Assembly (NCBI RefSeq): GCF_910592395.1
Contig: NC_088309.1
Span: forward strand, 18,914,599 to 18,978,598
Source of the DNA: Lineus longissimus
Taxonomy: Eukaryota > Nemertea > Pilidiophora > Heteronemertea > Lineidae
Direction of reading: 5' to 3'
Length of the DNA: 64,000 bases
Shown: piece after piece, positions 22,416-33,945 of the stretch
Position numbering within the stretch: the first letter of the stretch is position 1
How the letters are laid out: every line of letters begins with the position of its first letter
Notes under the pieces: generated by a model
What the model saw: the letters and a program-made list of their open reading frames with translations, nothing else
Databases searched by the model: none
Told to the model about the DNA's origin: nothing
Program-made: the position numbers and the translations under genes

Positions 22416-25400
22416 GCGCAGCAGTTTACAGCCTTTATAAAACAATCATGGCATGAGTACGCCCTATGATCGATTTCTTAAGCCTGTGTGATCAGTTCCA
22501 GACTAGTCAGAGAGCAGATGATATGTGATACATGATACAGTACTCCAGTACTCCAGCCAAGGCCAAGAAAGAGTGCTAGACATCGAAAGTGCTAACTACC
22601 TTGTAAGGGTTGTAGGGTACAAGCTGCACAGCCGACTGCTGAGCTGTGATCTTCAATTCCCTCTCAAGAATCACAAGAGATATAAAACTACCCTTCTGGT
22701 TCTAAAATACCCTTTAGGTGACTGTGATTATCATCACCGGATGCCATTGGCCTATGACACCTACGGAGATATTGAAGTGCCCGGTCTCTTCTAGCGGGCA
22801 TGTCAGGAGAATCCCGAAGGAGCGTGGGTCAACACCTCAAGCGATGACGCATTCCAAAGAGTGGTAACACATTTGAACAGCTTTCAGGTGGAAAATCTGC
22901 TAACACCCTGTGAAAGTGTTCAGTAATCAAAAGCAAACTACTCCATTAAGCCGTGTATCAGCAAAACTGGATAAGGCAAGCGACAGCCAGGAGTAATGGT
23001 CGGTCACATAGGTTACCTGAGGTTACATTTGTGCATTACTAACTGATCGGACATCAGATCCATCCCAGACAATAGGTTTAGACTATTCCAGGCAACTGGC
23101 TGACCCCTCGGGTTTCAAAATGACATTGGCGTAAGGGAACTCTGACCCATAACAGCTTACACTGCCGTTTTGATGGGACCAGTCTTGTATACATGCCATA
23201 TACAAACCAGTGGTGACAGCCATAACTAATAGGCCAGACTAGGCACTTTACAAAAATTGGCCAAACCTCGTATATCAGCAGAGTTTTATCACTCAAGTGC
23301 GAAGAGCCATGTTTTGCAGCATGAAACACAGAAGTAAGGATATCGGTACATATAAAAGGACCAGAGTCGTGTTGACATAAGTTGACCAAGCCGTGATGAC
23401 AACACCAGGTGTTTCATGTTCATGTTCCACGAAATCTGATACAAGCCATCAACAACCAGGGCCTAAATCACCAGAGCCTGCCCTGTGAATCGGCTCCAAA
23501 CAGTTGTGTTATCACTTGTGCAATCTTTGATATATCTTCCAGAAGACAAATGTCTGTCAACCCCCTGTAGGCATAAGTAGTCCAGTGAGCAACACCCCAA
23601 ACTACCAGCACAGGACTTTCTGTAAAGCCACTGCATCCATGACGGCATACGAGTATGGTCTTACAGCCAGACTCATCTTCCGCAATCCCACCCCAGATCC
23701 GCCATTCTGTATGCATGATCAGACCCGGCCTAATGTCACATTGTATGTATATGTCTATTATTGACTAGCCTTCCTCAAAGTTGTAGCATGGCACGTTGGA
23801 GCGTACTCTTCTGATTTATTCATGTCCAGTGGAAGACAGAGGAGTTTCGTCATAATCTTGATTCCATATGCGGAACGCCTCAACTGCCAGGGTGTTGCTA
23901 CAATGATCTTGGCGGTATTCCAGGATGTGTGGGGAGTTGGTTATCACCAGCATATACCCGTGGCGCGGGCTGTTCGAGGTATAAAAATCGGATTGAGTGG
24001 GTGCTGGTATGTTGTGGGTTTGGTGTAAATGGGGTGCTGGTTTGTGAGTAAAATCTCCGGGCGTTATCTATATTTACGTCAATGGCGACAGTGGTATGTC
24101 TCCAGTGTCGTTGTTGTTGCTAACAGTAAACTATGATGCGGCCTTACTGGAATCCCCTACTTACTTATACTTCTAACAACAACAACAAACAACTACTGGA
24201 ACTACCAACTACTGTACATGATGTGATCATGAAAACTGGACTACAAAATGCATGATATTGTCGCAATGACTTTATTCAAAGTACTCAAACATACCTATTA
24301 ACCTCCCTTGTGTAAAACTACATCATGTCAGTTGATAATGGATGACAGTAGAGGTAAAACCAGGCTTATTAAGGTGTTCAATGCTAAGTGCAACTCGTCA
24401 ATTATAATAGTGATGGTACTGGGCTAATAATCTGACAGCTTGTGATATTTGTTTGGCCCGGATGACCCCCCGGTTTCGTGGGTTTCTTGGCCAAAGACCA
24501 TCACTTTTGTGACTTGGAAATTCTACCCAGGTGGTTTTGCTGTTATAAAAGTACCAGTAGATGGTAAAGTGAAAGGCTGTCATCTAGCAGCCATCCTTGC
24601 ATACCAGGGTCACATTTGCAGACCAGGGACACATTTGCAGACCAGGGTCGTCCTACATGTGTCACTGAACATGTTGAAGGTGGTAATCACTAAGAGGAAC
24701 TGACCGGAAGCCTATATTACAAACCGCTTCATTCTCTTTAGATAAAAGCCTCCTTATTAAGTCAGCATGTCTTGAAGACAGACGACCGTTACTGCAAACA
24801 TTGCTTCTGAACAACCAAGTTCAATATTTGAATTTTGGAAAATATTGACAGACATTTTGAGGTAAGTGTATTACATTTTTGATTTGACTACAAGTTGGCT
24901 AAAATTCCCCCAAAGGTAAGCAAACAATTTTTTTTTTTCACATGTTGGTGTATTTTTAGCCTGACAGAGGACAAAAGAGGGCGCTATTGGAATTAGAAAG
25001 TTTTACTAAGTCCTCACCATGCGTTAATCAACGGATGCTGAGTCTGTAACCAACAGCTTCACCTTACTTGTCCCCAGACAGGAACGAAACATGTCAACGA
25101 AGACACAGCCTAAGTCTTATCGTGAATATCCTAGCTTATTAAAGCATGCCGAAGTCTTGTCTAACTGACAACTTATGTACTCTCACCAAACACGGCGGAA
25201 GCGCCAAGAAAGATCAAGGAGTACATGCCTAGAATATTTTCCTCAGATAAGAGCCAAGCGATGGGATAACAGAGTGTTGCAATGGATAAGACCAATTTTC
25301 AAATCAAAGCTTGCTTCATCTCTCTGGGGTCATAGTTTCAAATCTATCACTTCAGGCATTAAGTACAAATTTGTCATTTGCAACGAAACTCTTCTTCTAT

Positions 25401-26936
25401 TTGTCTGAAGTGTTGGGCCAGGTCATCAAGGGACCGTCTATAAACTTATATGTGCTTCACGATCCTAACAATGTTAGGGGAAGGTGGTTTCAAATCAGTA
25501 CAAATTAAGCGGTTGCGACAAAAGTCTTCATCTATTTGTCTGAAGTATCGGCTCTCTTGAGACAGGTCAGGTAGTAGGATGGACTTTAAACATCAAAGTG
25601 ATTACAATCCTAACAATAATGCGGGTAGAGAGGGTAAAGGGCTTGCTGAAATGTGGGTCTTTTTTAGTAAAACATTGGTCCATTAGGCTAAGTATCCAAA
25701 GACTGTTGCCCTACTTGTTTTTTTCTTGTTCCATGATCCCTTGAAACCTTGAGATGCTCACCTGCAAAATAAACCTTTGGTTGGCTTAAAATAATGGATA
25801 TTCCTATTGGTTGTACCGGGGAGGGGGGGGCATGCTACAGAGACAAAGAAAACAGTACCACAAGTCCACAATGGAATAGCGTAAGGATAAACAGCTTTAA
25901 AGTTTTGGTATACTGGGCAATGCGTTTTGCGTTAAGGCTCGTGGAGGGGGAGGGGTCAAACTGAATGCTAACATTGCATGACTGTGAAACACACTGATGT
26001 TTCTGAACAAACCCCAAGAAGACTGTGTGTAATACTGCAATCTGTTGGTTTTTATCAAATATGAAGACCAATATATTACGATAAAACACAATAGCGGGAC
26101 TGGTTTGTCCCGCACGGTCCAAGTTACCAAACAGAGTAGATTATTTATTTTATATTCATATCTCGTTATTAGTTTAGCGCAAGAATGGCAGCGGCCGCAA
26201 TTCCATTGCACATAAGACGCTTTGAATATTTGATATACGCTTACATTACTTATCCCAATAAGCTTGGTCGGCGGGAGAATGAGATGCTGATTAAGTGTCG
26301 GGACTCGCCCCCTGGGGTGCCGGTCAGCTGATAGAAGCAGTGCTATGATATCATTAACCATCTGATGAATGCTGACAATTGAAAACACAACCAAATGCCA
26401 TGGTACAGACATTGGTGTTTGTGACTCAAAAGCAAACATCATTCTCCAGCAAGCTGTTACTATGGAAATGACAGACAGAAAATCTCTCTCCAACTCTTAA
26501 CAAAACATAACAGCATCATCCGAGCAGATAAACTATCAAAACAAATATGCTGCTGCCATAAAATCGTTCCCACAAAAAACTCTTCCAGCATGGCTTGATA
26601 TAAAACTGACTAAGTAAGCACTTTATTGTTCAATGGCACAATGGTCCATATTCATCTTTAGATGGCAAATGCAGTGTATGAAATGGCAGAACAACAGCTT
26701 ATAAACTGCCTCCAGGAAAAATATTTCATCACTAACGCAATGGCTGGGTAAATTGGTCCAGCCTCGTAGGAATACTGAATAGGACAAGAGTCATTCTTTC
26801 AAAGAACTGCATCAACATGATGTAGAAATGGACAAAGCTGCAACAACATGGGAGCTTATGTCACATGTATTTGAGTTCTTGGTAACCATTCAATATGATA
26901 CAATGACATGTCGCTTCCGCCATGTAAAATGGACTA
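22416..26936. other. Non-coding stretch, nothing firm
   Basis: The longest frame of the window (25897-26493, minus, 198 codons) lies here. Its product is rich in W, C, H and I, shows no domain and has no splice context, so I do not call it. The frame at 22525-22794 (+) reads more like protein (…NHKRYKTTLLVLKYPLGD…) but also lacks support. A G-rich run lies at about 25818-25830. Confidence 0.4.
24603..24650. repeat. 19-bp short tandem repeat, 2.5 copies
   Basis: ACCAGGGTCACATTTGCAG at 24603, then ACCAGGGACACATTTGCAG at 24622, then a partial copy at 24641. Confidence 0.85.
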
Positions 26937-26940
26937 AAAT

Positions 26941-27161
26941 GTGACCCGCTCTACCAAAACTAGGCGCTTGTCGCATCTGAACTTGACAGGTTGATACGGA
27001 CTTGTTGTTCATTTCCCTATTGTAGACCTTTTGTTGAATGTGACCAAATCAGTTTGTAATAGATTTCACAAAAGGTCAACAATAGGGAAATGAACAACAA
27101 GTCCGTATCAACCTGTCAAGTTCAGATGCGACAAGCGCCTAGTTTTGATAGAGCGGGTCAC
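26941..27161. mobile_element. Hairpin MITE with near-perfect 95-bp arms
   Basis: The left arm (26941 to about 27036) starts GTGACCCGCTCTACCAAAAC. The right arm (about 27066-27161) is its reverse complement with only three or so differences. A loop of about 30 bp separates them. AAAT directly flanks both ends (26937-26940 and 27162-27165), a likely 4-bp target duplication. The high arm identity suggests recent movement or active correction. There is no coding capacity, so any transposase would be supplied from elsewhere. Superfamily is not assigned. Confidence 0.85.
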
Positions 27162-27343
27162 AAATCACCTCAGCTAGATCATTTAGTACGAACGTGCTTG
27201 TCTTATATCGACAACTAGACAATTTAAGTGCACCATAGACGAGCGATTTTCTTCACTTCAACTGTAATCATGATTGCATGCAACAAAACTCTCTCTCGCT
27301 AGCTGTCATCATCACAGCCGCCTGAGACAAGAAGCCACAATTG

Positions 27344-27400
27344 CCACAACCCACGCTCGATATCGAACCCAGTGATTACCGGTATTACCCACAGATCAGA
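27344..27400 (-). repeat. Dispersed repeat, family 2, copy 2 (core)
   Basis: The core 'TCGATATCGAACCCAGTGAT' then 'TACCGGTATTACCCACAGAT' matches the copies near 22320 and 38064. On the minus strand it reads CTGGGTTCGATATCG, close to a pol III box B. Weaker similarity extends left to about 27238 (GAGCGATTTTC). Confidence 0.5.
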
Positions 27401-27717
27401 TCGGAGGAGACCACTTCAGACACACTACATTTCCGAATTCCTTTTTCCCAATATTGCCTGACAATAATCTGCCTCCTCATAACGCCAATCTAACCTCCTC
27501 AAATGGGAGATAACAAGTTGAATTTTCCCCACAAGTTTTCAGGTCGTCGATACAAGGTGGAGACCCTATCAGGTCATAGAGTTGTCTTGTAAATTGTGCT
27601 AACCCTTTCGCTAGAGACCGTTTTAGTCACTAAGATACCGGAAAGACCTTGTCAACCTGTTATATTTTTGTTTCCCATCCACGCCACATAACAGTGTAAA
27701 AGCATGTAGGATACAAA

Positions 27718-28248
27718 GGGACACCCTAAACTAAGAGCCAAGAGCCAAGAGCCAATACTCTATTCAAGAGCCAAGTGCTGTCAGGAAAGTCACAATCAAA
27801 GGGGAAATATAGGCAAATGAATATAATTATTATCTTTGGGAGACCGAGGCCCACAGGCGCTAATGAATAAAGTTGTTTTGTAACCGTTTATGATATTGTA
27901 AGACATCGCTGCCAGGATAGGGGTTGTCTGCAGCCTGGATTGTTATCGTACTATCGTTATGCCGTCTGTACAATACGGTGTACATTGTGCCTGCACTTCA
28001 TACACTCTGTACAATCACACGTGTTTGTCATTCGGGCCGCCGAAAATGGATCCGGATGGGGATGTTTACAATTTCATTTCCTGTGAAATCTCAAAGATCA
28101 CATGACCTGCTATCGCGTATTGGATATAACATTGACCAGTAGGACCGTGTAGATGGCGCAGTGATAGACAAGTACGTACACCTATCTGTACCGTAAAAAA
28201 AAGGGTGATCGTGGCTCTCGGCTCTTGGCTCTTAGTTTAGGGTATCCC
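27718..28248. mobile_element. Inverted-repeat element with 37-bp termini
   Basis: The left end 'GGGACACCCTAAACTAAGAG' 'CCAAGAGCC' is matched by the right end read on the other strand, 'GGGATACCCTAAACTAAGAG' 'CCAAGAGCCGAGAGCC'. The 531-bp interior has no convincing gene; the frame 27924-28142 (+) is not supported. The AGAGCCA module is further repeated just inside the left end (27735-27772). No target duplication is obvious, so the true ends may lie a few bases further out. Confidence 0.6.
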
Positions 28249-28456
28249 GGAAACAAAAGGTTACAGGCATCATTTGAAGATGGCAGCACTTTGGCTGATA
28301 AATCGACTGAAGAGGAAGAAGTGCAGCATAAGCTTATCGCTCTGCAAATCAGTGATGCAGATCAAGGATAGCAAAAGGCTTAATAATGACATCATCTCTA
28401 ATGAAAGGCACAGTCACATTTGGCTGATGAGACACTCTTTTAATACCAAACACCTG

Positions 28457-28825
28457 ACATGTATAAGAAATATCAGGTTACCCCAACAAGATGCATTTCA
28501 TTTGAACATTTTTTATCAATAGAGCATGATTAGAAGCCAAAGTCACTGAATTTTTAACTCTTTCTATCATTTTCTATTTCTCTCATCGCTATTGGACTAC
28601 CAAGTAACATACTCAGTCATCATTAAAGAAAGATCCATTAACATGTATAAGAAATATCAGGTTATCCAACAAGATGCATTTCATTTGAACATTTTTTATC
28701 AATAGAGCATGATTAGAAGCCAAAGACACTGAATTTTTAACTCTTTCTATCTTTTTTTTATTTCTCGCGTCGCAATTGGACTACCAAATAACATACTCAG
28801 TCATCATTAAAGAAAGATCCATTAA
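28457..28825. repeat. 184-bp tandem duplication, two nearly identical copies
   Basis: Unit 1 (28457-28640) and unit 2 (28641-28825) both run from ACATGTATAAGAAATATCAG to AAGAAAGATCCATTAA. They differ at only a handful of positions, mostly around the T-rich part. This looks like a recent local duplication. Confidence 0.9.
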
Positions 28826-29267
28826 AAAGCTATATCCTACAAAAGGGAAGCAGGCTTGGATGTCTGGGGAATGAAACACATTATTGCCCAATTCTACTCT
28901 GATTAGGTCTTTATCATTTCCATTATCGGAGAAAAAGACAAATGAGGTAAATACCCAATTCCATTTGACAGATTGTGCCAAGCCTTTTTCTAAGAAGACT
29001 TCAGGGCTTTGATCAACTATGAATTACAAGGTGATCCGACTAGATGCGGTTAAAGACAAGAAACGATCTGTTTTTAAAAATAGTTTAGATTGGATTCTGA
29101 TGTAGCTAGTATGGATCTACGGCCCATTTAGACTCCGTATCTTAGCCTATTGCTTCCGGGCAACACAGAGGTGAAGCTTGCAGTCAATATTGATGGAGAA
29201 GCCTAGTTTGAGTAACATATTAGCAAGACAAGATAATGGATAGTGCAATCAATACATGTAATGTAGA
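28826..29267. other. Non-coding stretch, nothing recognised
   Basis: Unremarkable AT-rich sequence between the 184-bp duplication and MITE copy D. Confidence 0.5.
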
Positions 29268-29269
29268 TA

Positions 29270-29430
29270 CAGTAGGACCCCGCCATAAAGGACACCCTAG
29301 GGACTGACAAGTGCTGTCCTTAATAGAGAGATGTTCTCATTAGAGAGGTCAAATTGAATGGAAACAACCACTTTGGGACCAAAACAAGTGTCCTTAAAAG
29401 AGAGGGTGTCTGCTATGGGAGGTTCTACTG
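29270..29430 (+). mobile_element. TA-flanked MITE, family 1, copy D
   Basis: Starts CAGTAGGACCCCGCCATAAA and ends GGGAGGTTCTACTG, with TA on both sides (29268-29269 and 29431-29432). The interior order is CTTAATAGAGAGATG, CATTAGAGAGGTCAAATTGA, AAACAACCACTTTGGGACCA, CTTAAAAGAGAGGGTG. This is the shortest (161 bp) and best-bounded copy and a good reference for the family. Confidence 0.85.
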
Positions 29431-29432
29431 TA

Positions 29433-30395
29433 CTTTATGATGCAAAAGGAAGTATTTTTAACCAGCGTAAAATACCTAAATGGAAAAAATCATATTATTA
29501 TGCATGTTTAAGAAATCCTGCAATAAAAGGATTAAAGGTAGTCAAAAGGCAGGTGACAGGTGGGCCAAATTAAGTTACCTGAAGGTGCAAATAGGTGTCA
29601 CTACTATCTTACAGTACACTGGCACCTATTCACACCTGTACAAGAAATATTTTAATCACCAAGTCAAATTAGACAGAGTTTATTAACTATGTATCTTAAT
29701 CACCTCAAGACTACCAACTTGACTTCAAGCTCCTGCTTATAGTCCCCTTTAAGAACAATGGTTCTAATTGCCGTAATTAAAAAACACAGATTTCACTGAA
29801 TGCTACAAAATGTTGCAGTTGTCCGAACATTATTTAGGCGGTCAGAGGGAATTGATATGTAAATATTCAAAACATGCAAATCGCAAAGGATAGTTCTTTC
29901 AATCACAAATCAACTAGATTGATGACAATTAGAGAGCAAGTACAAAGAGTGAAATGAAAGAGAGAAAAAAATGCCAGAAGAATTAGTACAAAAATTTATC
30001 ACAGTTCTATTCAAATATATTTATTCGTCATCTAATCCAGTTTTTACAAGTGCTGCCACCCTTGTACAACCTCAAGAACTAAATCTCCACTCGTCTAATT
30101 ACAACTTTCAGTTACAGGGGCAAAGAGTCTTAATGATTCTTAACTACCGAGTTACAAATTCATCGCCTCCTGGTGTCCTTTAAAAAGACACTTAACTCTT
30201 TCCCGTAGATCACACTGATCCATGATAATGAAGATCTTGGAAAAGACAAAAGATGGAGACACTGAGGCAAAGAAATGACGGTCAATTCTGCAGCGTTGTC
30301 ATGGATATAGCAGGTTTTATAAATCCATACAGTAGTGCGCGGGAAAGTAGGCAGATGGCAGTAATAGCATTCTCAAACTAGTTCTAAATGACGTA
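29433..30395. other. Non-coding stretch, nothing recognised
   Basis: Short frames at 29480-29686 and 29971-30183 (+) lack support. Confidence 0.5.
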
Positions 30396-30672
30396 GGGGT
30401 ATCGTTATACTGGTTGTAATTGAGGTGGTGGTATTGTTATACTGGTTGTAATTGATCGTTATACTGGTTGTAATTGTGGTGGTGGTATAGTTATACCAGT
30501 TGTTATAGAGGTGGTGGTATCATTATACCGGTTGTAATTGTTGTGGTGGTATTGTTATACTGGTTGTAATTGATTGTTATACTGGTTGTAATGGATCCTT
30601 ATACTGATTGTAATGAAGGTGGGAGTATAGTTATACTAGTTGTAATAGTGGTGGTGGTATCGTCATACTGAT
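30396..30672. repeat. Minisatellite of about 20-30 bp GTTATACTGGTTGTAATT units
   Basis: About ten copies of GTTATACTGGTTGTAATTG alternate with GAGGTGGTGGTATC-type spacers, giving mixed 20- and 31-bp spacings. Units near the 3' end are more diverged. Confidence 0.85.
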
Positions 30673-32594
30673 AGTTATTTTCTTTACTGAATTATTACGT
30701 TTTCATTCCGTAGTTAATCAAAACTGATAATTACGGAAGCCCATATCTCTCACTAATCACAGGGCGTAGGTGCTTATTTACTTTTATTATAGGATATAAA
30801 ATTTCTGAGCGACATTCTTTTTCTGTATTCAATCAGCGCACTGATGAACTTCTTGTTTACGACAATATGGTAGGCTGCTGACAAATCTGAGAATGCATCC
30901 AGAATAAGATACTGTGTTAACTCATATCATGTGTTTGACAATGCTACACACTGAAAGATCTGGAGGTGACAAGCCTTACGGCTTACAACCTTTGCAATAG
31001 CACTCTCAAATTTTAATTTAATTTAATTTTAATTGCACTGTTCCGGCATGTAATAGATGAACTGACTACATGGTTTATTTGCCAAGGTTCAGACGAACGA
31101 AGTAGAAAACCTAAGAACCAGTTACACATCATGGACAACACATTGCTAATTACTTCAGCGCCCTTTTCTAATTTCACCACATTTAACATCAAATACAACA
31201 AGGACGTTTAAAGAGAGATCGGCTTCAATGTAAACACCCCAACAAAAGTATAAGTTCCCCCGTTGAATTATTGATCATATTTTCTAAAGTATCCACCGCA
31301 ATGCGATGAAAATGTCAGGATATCACAACTGTGGTCTTTGAAGTTTGTCTGATATTGCTGCTTGTAGAGGCTTTTGTTATTTTTCAACCCAGCTCTTTTT
31401 TCCATTTCTTTGAGCTTCATTCAGGCAAACATGCAGCAACATGAGTCATTCTGTCCTTTTCACCAATTAAGCCTAAGACCATAGTGGTAATATCCTAAAC
31501 TTTTCATCACGCTGCTAAAGATACTTTAAAGAAAATATGGTCAATCATTCAGGGAGTACTTACTTTAGTTGCGGTGTTTAGATGCAAATCATTCATTCTA
31601 AGATATTTTTACAGAAACCTGAAAAAGATGAACAACTTAGCAGCTAAATATAGTCTAGTCAAAATAAATGATACCTCAACATTTTTCAGAAGTAAACAAA
31701 GAGCTTTCTTTTATAAATTGGAACAACATCTTTCAAAATGACACGAATTTCAATGTCTTCCCTCAGAGGACGGCAAACAATCTTTGAATTCTGCAACTTT
31801 TCTCAATTCTACGAAAACAAGAGATTTGATTTCAGCAACTTAGCTTACATGTAAATTATGGAAAATGACCGTTTGCTGAAATTATGGAGAAAGAGCTTGC
31901 CATGGACTTCAGCAACATCGCTCGAATTATGGCAAGAGAGCTTTCCAGTATTTTTTCTCAAATGTTAAGCAAAAGAGCTTTGAGTTTAGGTAATGTCTCC
32001 CAAATTGAAGTAAAAACACACATTTGAATAGTTTTCTAATCGCCTTTTTCTTCATTTACTCCTGAACTGACACGTTCTACAAACGAAAAAAAAGTCTCCT
32101 CGCTATAGTTCTCCTAGAAATCAAAAGGAAGCCGGAAGTGATCAATGAAAGAGATTGTGATGAATTAGTAAATCATGAGTGCGGTTACGTTCGAAAATAG
32201 TGGAATGAAATTAAAATGAATGTCTAAAACAATCAAACTCTATTAAGCAGCCTCAGCTGACAAGTACACAGCTCTTACTTTTTCAGCAGCGCCCAATAGC
32301 TGGCTATGCCTTTGACTGTTGCCCTGTTGCCAATTTTCAGACTGTAAAAGGAAAGGGGGATATACAAAGAAGGGCGACGGTCACTCATCGTTTACAAAAC
32401 AAGCGAAGAATTTGAAAGCTGACAACATCATTGGCTGAAATTCAATGTGAAATATACAGGAGTGAAGACAAAGATGTACAATGATATTCAGCACATGAAG
32501 CAAGAGGAAGACATAATATCTGCGAACGACAATCCTTGAAGATCGATTTTTCTTCTAATATCAAGAAATCACTTTCACGCACCATCATAACCTA
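30673..32594. other. Non-coding stretch, nothing firm
   Basis: At 31565-31620 the minus strand has a pyrimidine tract, CAG, a 55-bp segment and a perfect donor (AAA|GTAAGT), but the segment has stops in all three frames. It could be a non-coding exon or a pseudo-exon. Otherwise AT-rich sequence with no gene. Confidence 0.4.
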
Positions 32595-32678
32595 ACAGGG
32601 TGACTCCAAATAAAAGTTTGCACTGGATTTATCGCTGATAGGAAAATATTTGAGCTGCACTATTTTGAAACACCCTGT
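32595..32678. mobile_element. Possible minimal mariner-like MITE, 84 bp
   Basis: Ends ACAGGGTGACTCCAAATAAA and, inverted, ACAGGGTGTTTCAAAATAG. The ACAGGGTG terminus is typical of mariner-type ends. TA precedes the left end (32593-32594). The right side reads TG, so the duplication is not intact. Confidence 0.4.
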
Positions 32679-33021
32679 TGTCACTTATTTATTCCATTTC
32701 ACTTTACATAGTCAGTTTATCCTCTGTAACTTTGGGCATATCTGGTGGAACACGCCAGCATAATTCAAATAACAGTGAATGTCTGGAAAATGTCCTCAGG
32801 GGTACATCTATGGGAATCAATTATAAACTGGGTTTGTCGCTTAAGAAATTTGAATTGAACCAACAAAATGTCGAGCCAAGAGAGAAGTTATTTACAAATT
32901 TGCTCACATAACTATAGGGATGGGAAAGTTCTGTAGATCATATCCCAAAGGATAATAACACAGTCATGTTCTAATTTATAGACACAACAACAGGGAAAAG
33001 ATCTGATTTTATCATTTGTTA
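32679..33021. other. Non-coding stretch, nothing recognised
   Basis: Unremarkable sequence leading into the octamer array. The open frame at 32678-32911 (+) has no support. Confidence 0.45.
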
Positions 33022-33715
33022 GGAGAACCTATTTGCATGCTGACAGCACAGCATATTATTTGACAAGGATGCCTAATTTGCATGCTGACATCAGAGCATA
33101 TCATTTTACATGGAGGCCTAATTTGCATACTGACAGCAGAGCATATATCATTTGAATCGGAGACCTAATTTGCCTGCTGACAGCAAAGGCTGTTATTTGA
33201 TTTGAAGGTGTAATTTGCATGCTGACAACAGAGCATATCATTTTACATGGATGCCTAATTTGCATACTGACAACAAAGCTTATAATTTTTTGATACAAAG
33301 GTCTGATTTGCATGCTGACAGCAGAGGCTATCATTTGATTTGGAGGCCTAGTTTGCATGCTGACAGCAGAGGCTATCATTTGATTTGGAGGCCTAGTTTG
33401 CATGCTGACAGCAGAGGCTATCATTTGATTTGGAGGCCTAGTTTGCATGCTGACAGCAGAGGCTATCATTTGATTTGGAGGCCTAATTTGCATGCTGACC
33501 GCAAATGTATCATTTGATTCAGTGGCCTAATTTGCATGCTGACAACAAAGCTTATAACTTGATACAAAGGTCTAATTTGCACGCTGACAGCAGGGGCTTT
33601 CATTTGATTTGGAGGCTTAATTTGCATGCTGACAGCAAGTGTTACATTTGAAACAGAGGCCTCATTTGCATGCTGACAGCAGAGCTTATCATGCTCAGCA
33701 GTCTCGTTTGAATAT
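33022..33715. repeat. 45-bp tandem array carrying ATTTGCAT octamers
   Basis: About 15 units plus one decayed end unit. A typical unit is 'GCCTAATTTGCATGCTGACA' 'GCAGAGGCTATCATTTGATT' plus TGGAG, 45 bp. Starts include 33070, 33115, 33163, 33208, 33253, 33301, 33346, 33391, 33436, 33481, 33525, 33570, 33615 and 33659. Ten units keep the exact octamer ATTTGCAT (complement ATGCAAAT); three central units have GTTTGCAT and two others have one change. TGCTGAC follows in most. The pair at 33253/33301 recurs as 33525/33570, 272 bp (six units) away. The long frames on both strands (100-130 codons) are artefacts of the 45-bp period, a multiple of 3. Confidence 0.9.
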
Positions 33716-33945
33716 TGACCTCTAGTATATGTGTTAGCCTCATGGCACAAAATATGGGGCATACCATGCCTTCCTGACAACATGACAATTAGGCTCAAAT
33801 GATAAAATCCCAGATACGATCCTGACTCAAGACTCATTTAGAAGTAACCAAATTTCGTCCTGGTTACTTTTGCTAAGCTTATAAGTGCCTATGTGAGAAA
33901 GCATCTCCATCAAAGTGTCTGAATGCACACGAAAAAAAAACTTAC

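Noticed and set aside
25897-26493. Longest open frame in the window, 198 codons on the minus strand
   Set aside because: The product is rich in W, C, H, I and S with no domain, no start context and no flanking splice signals. It looks like a chance frame in a locally stop-poor stretch.
33022-33715. CRISPR-like array
   Set aside because: Whole units are repeated without unique spacers and the context is eukaryotic; it is a minisatellite.
33101-33837. Long frames on both strands with repeating ASAVSMQTRPPNQMI or SRGYHLIWRPSLHAD text
   Set aside because: Produced by the 45-bp octamer array, whose period is a multiple of 3.
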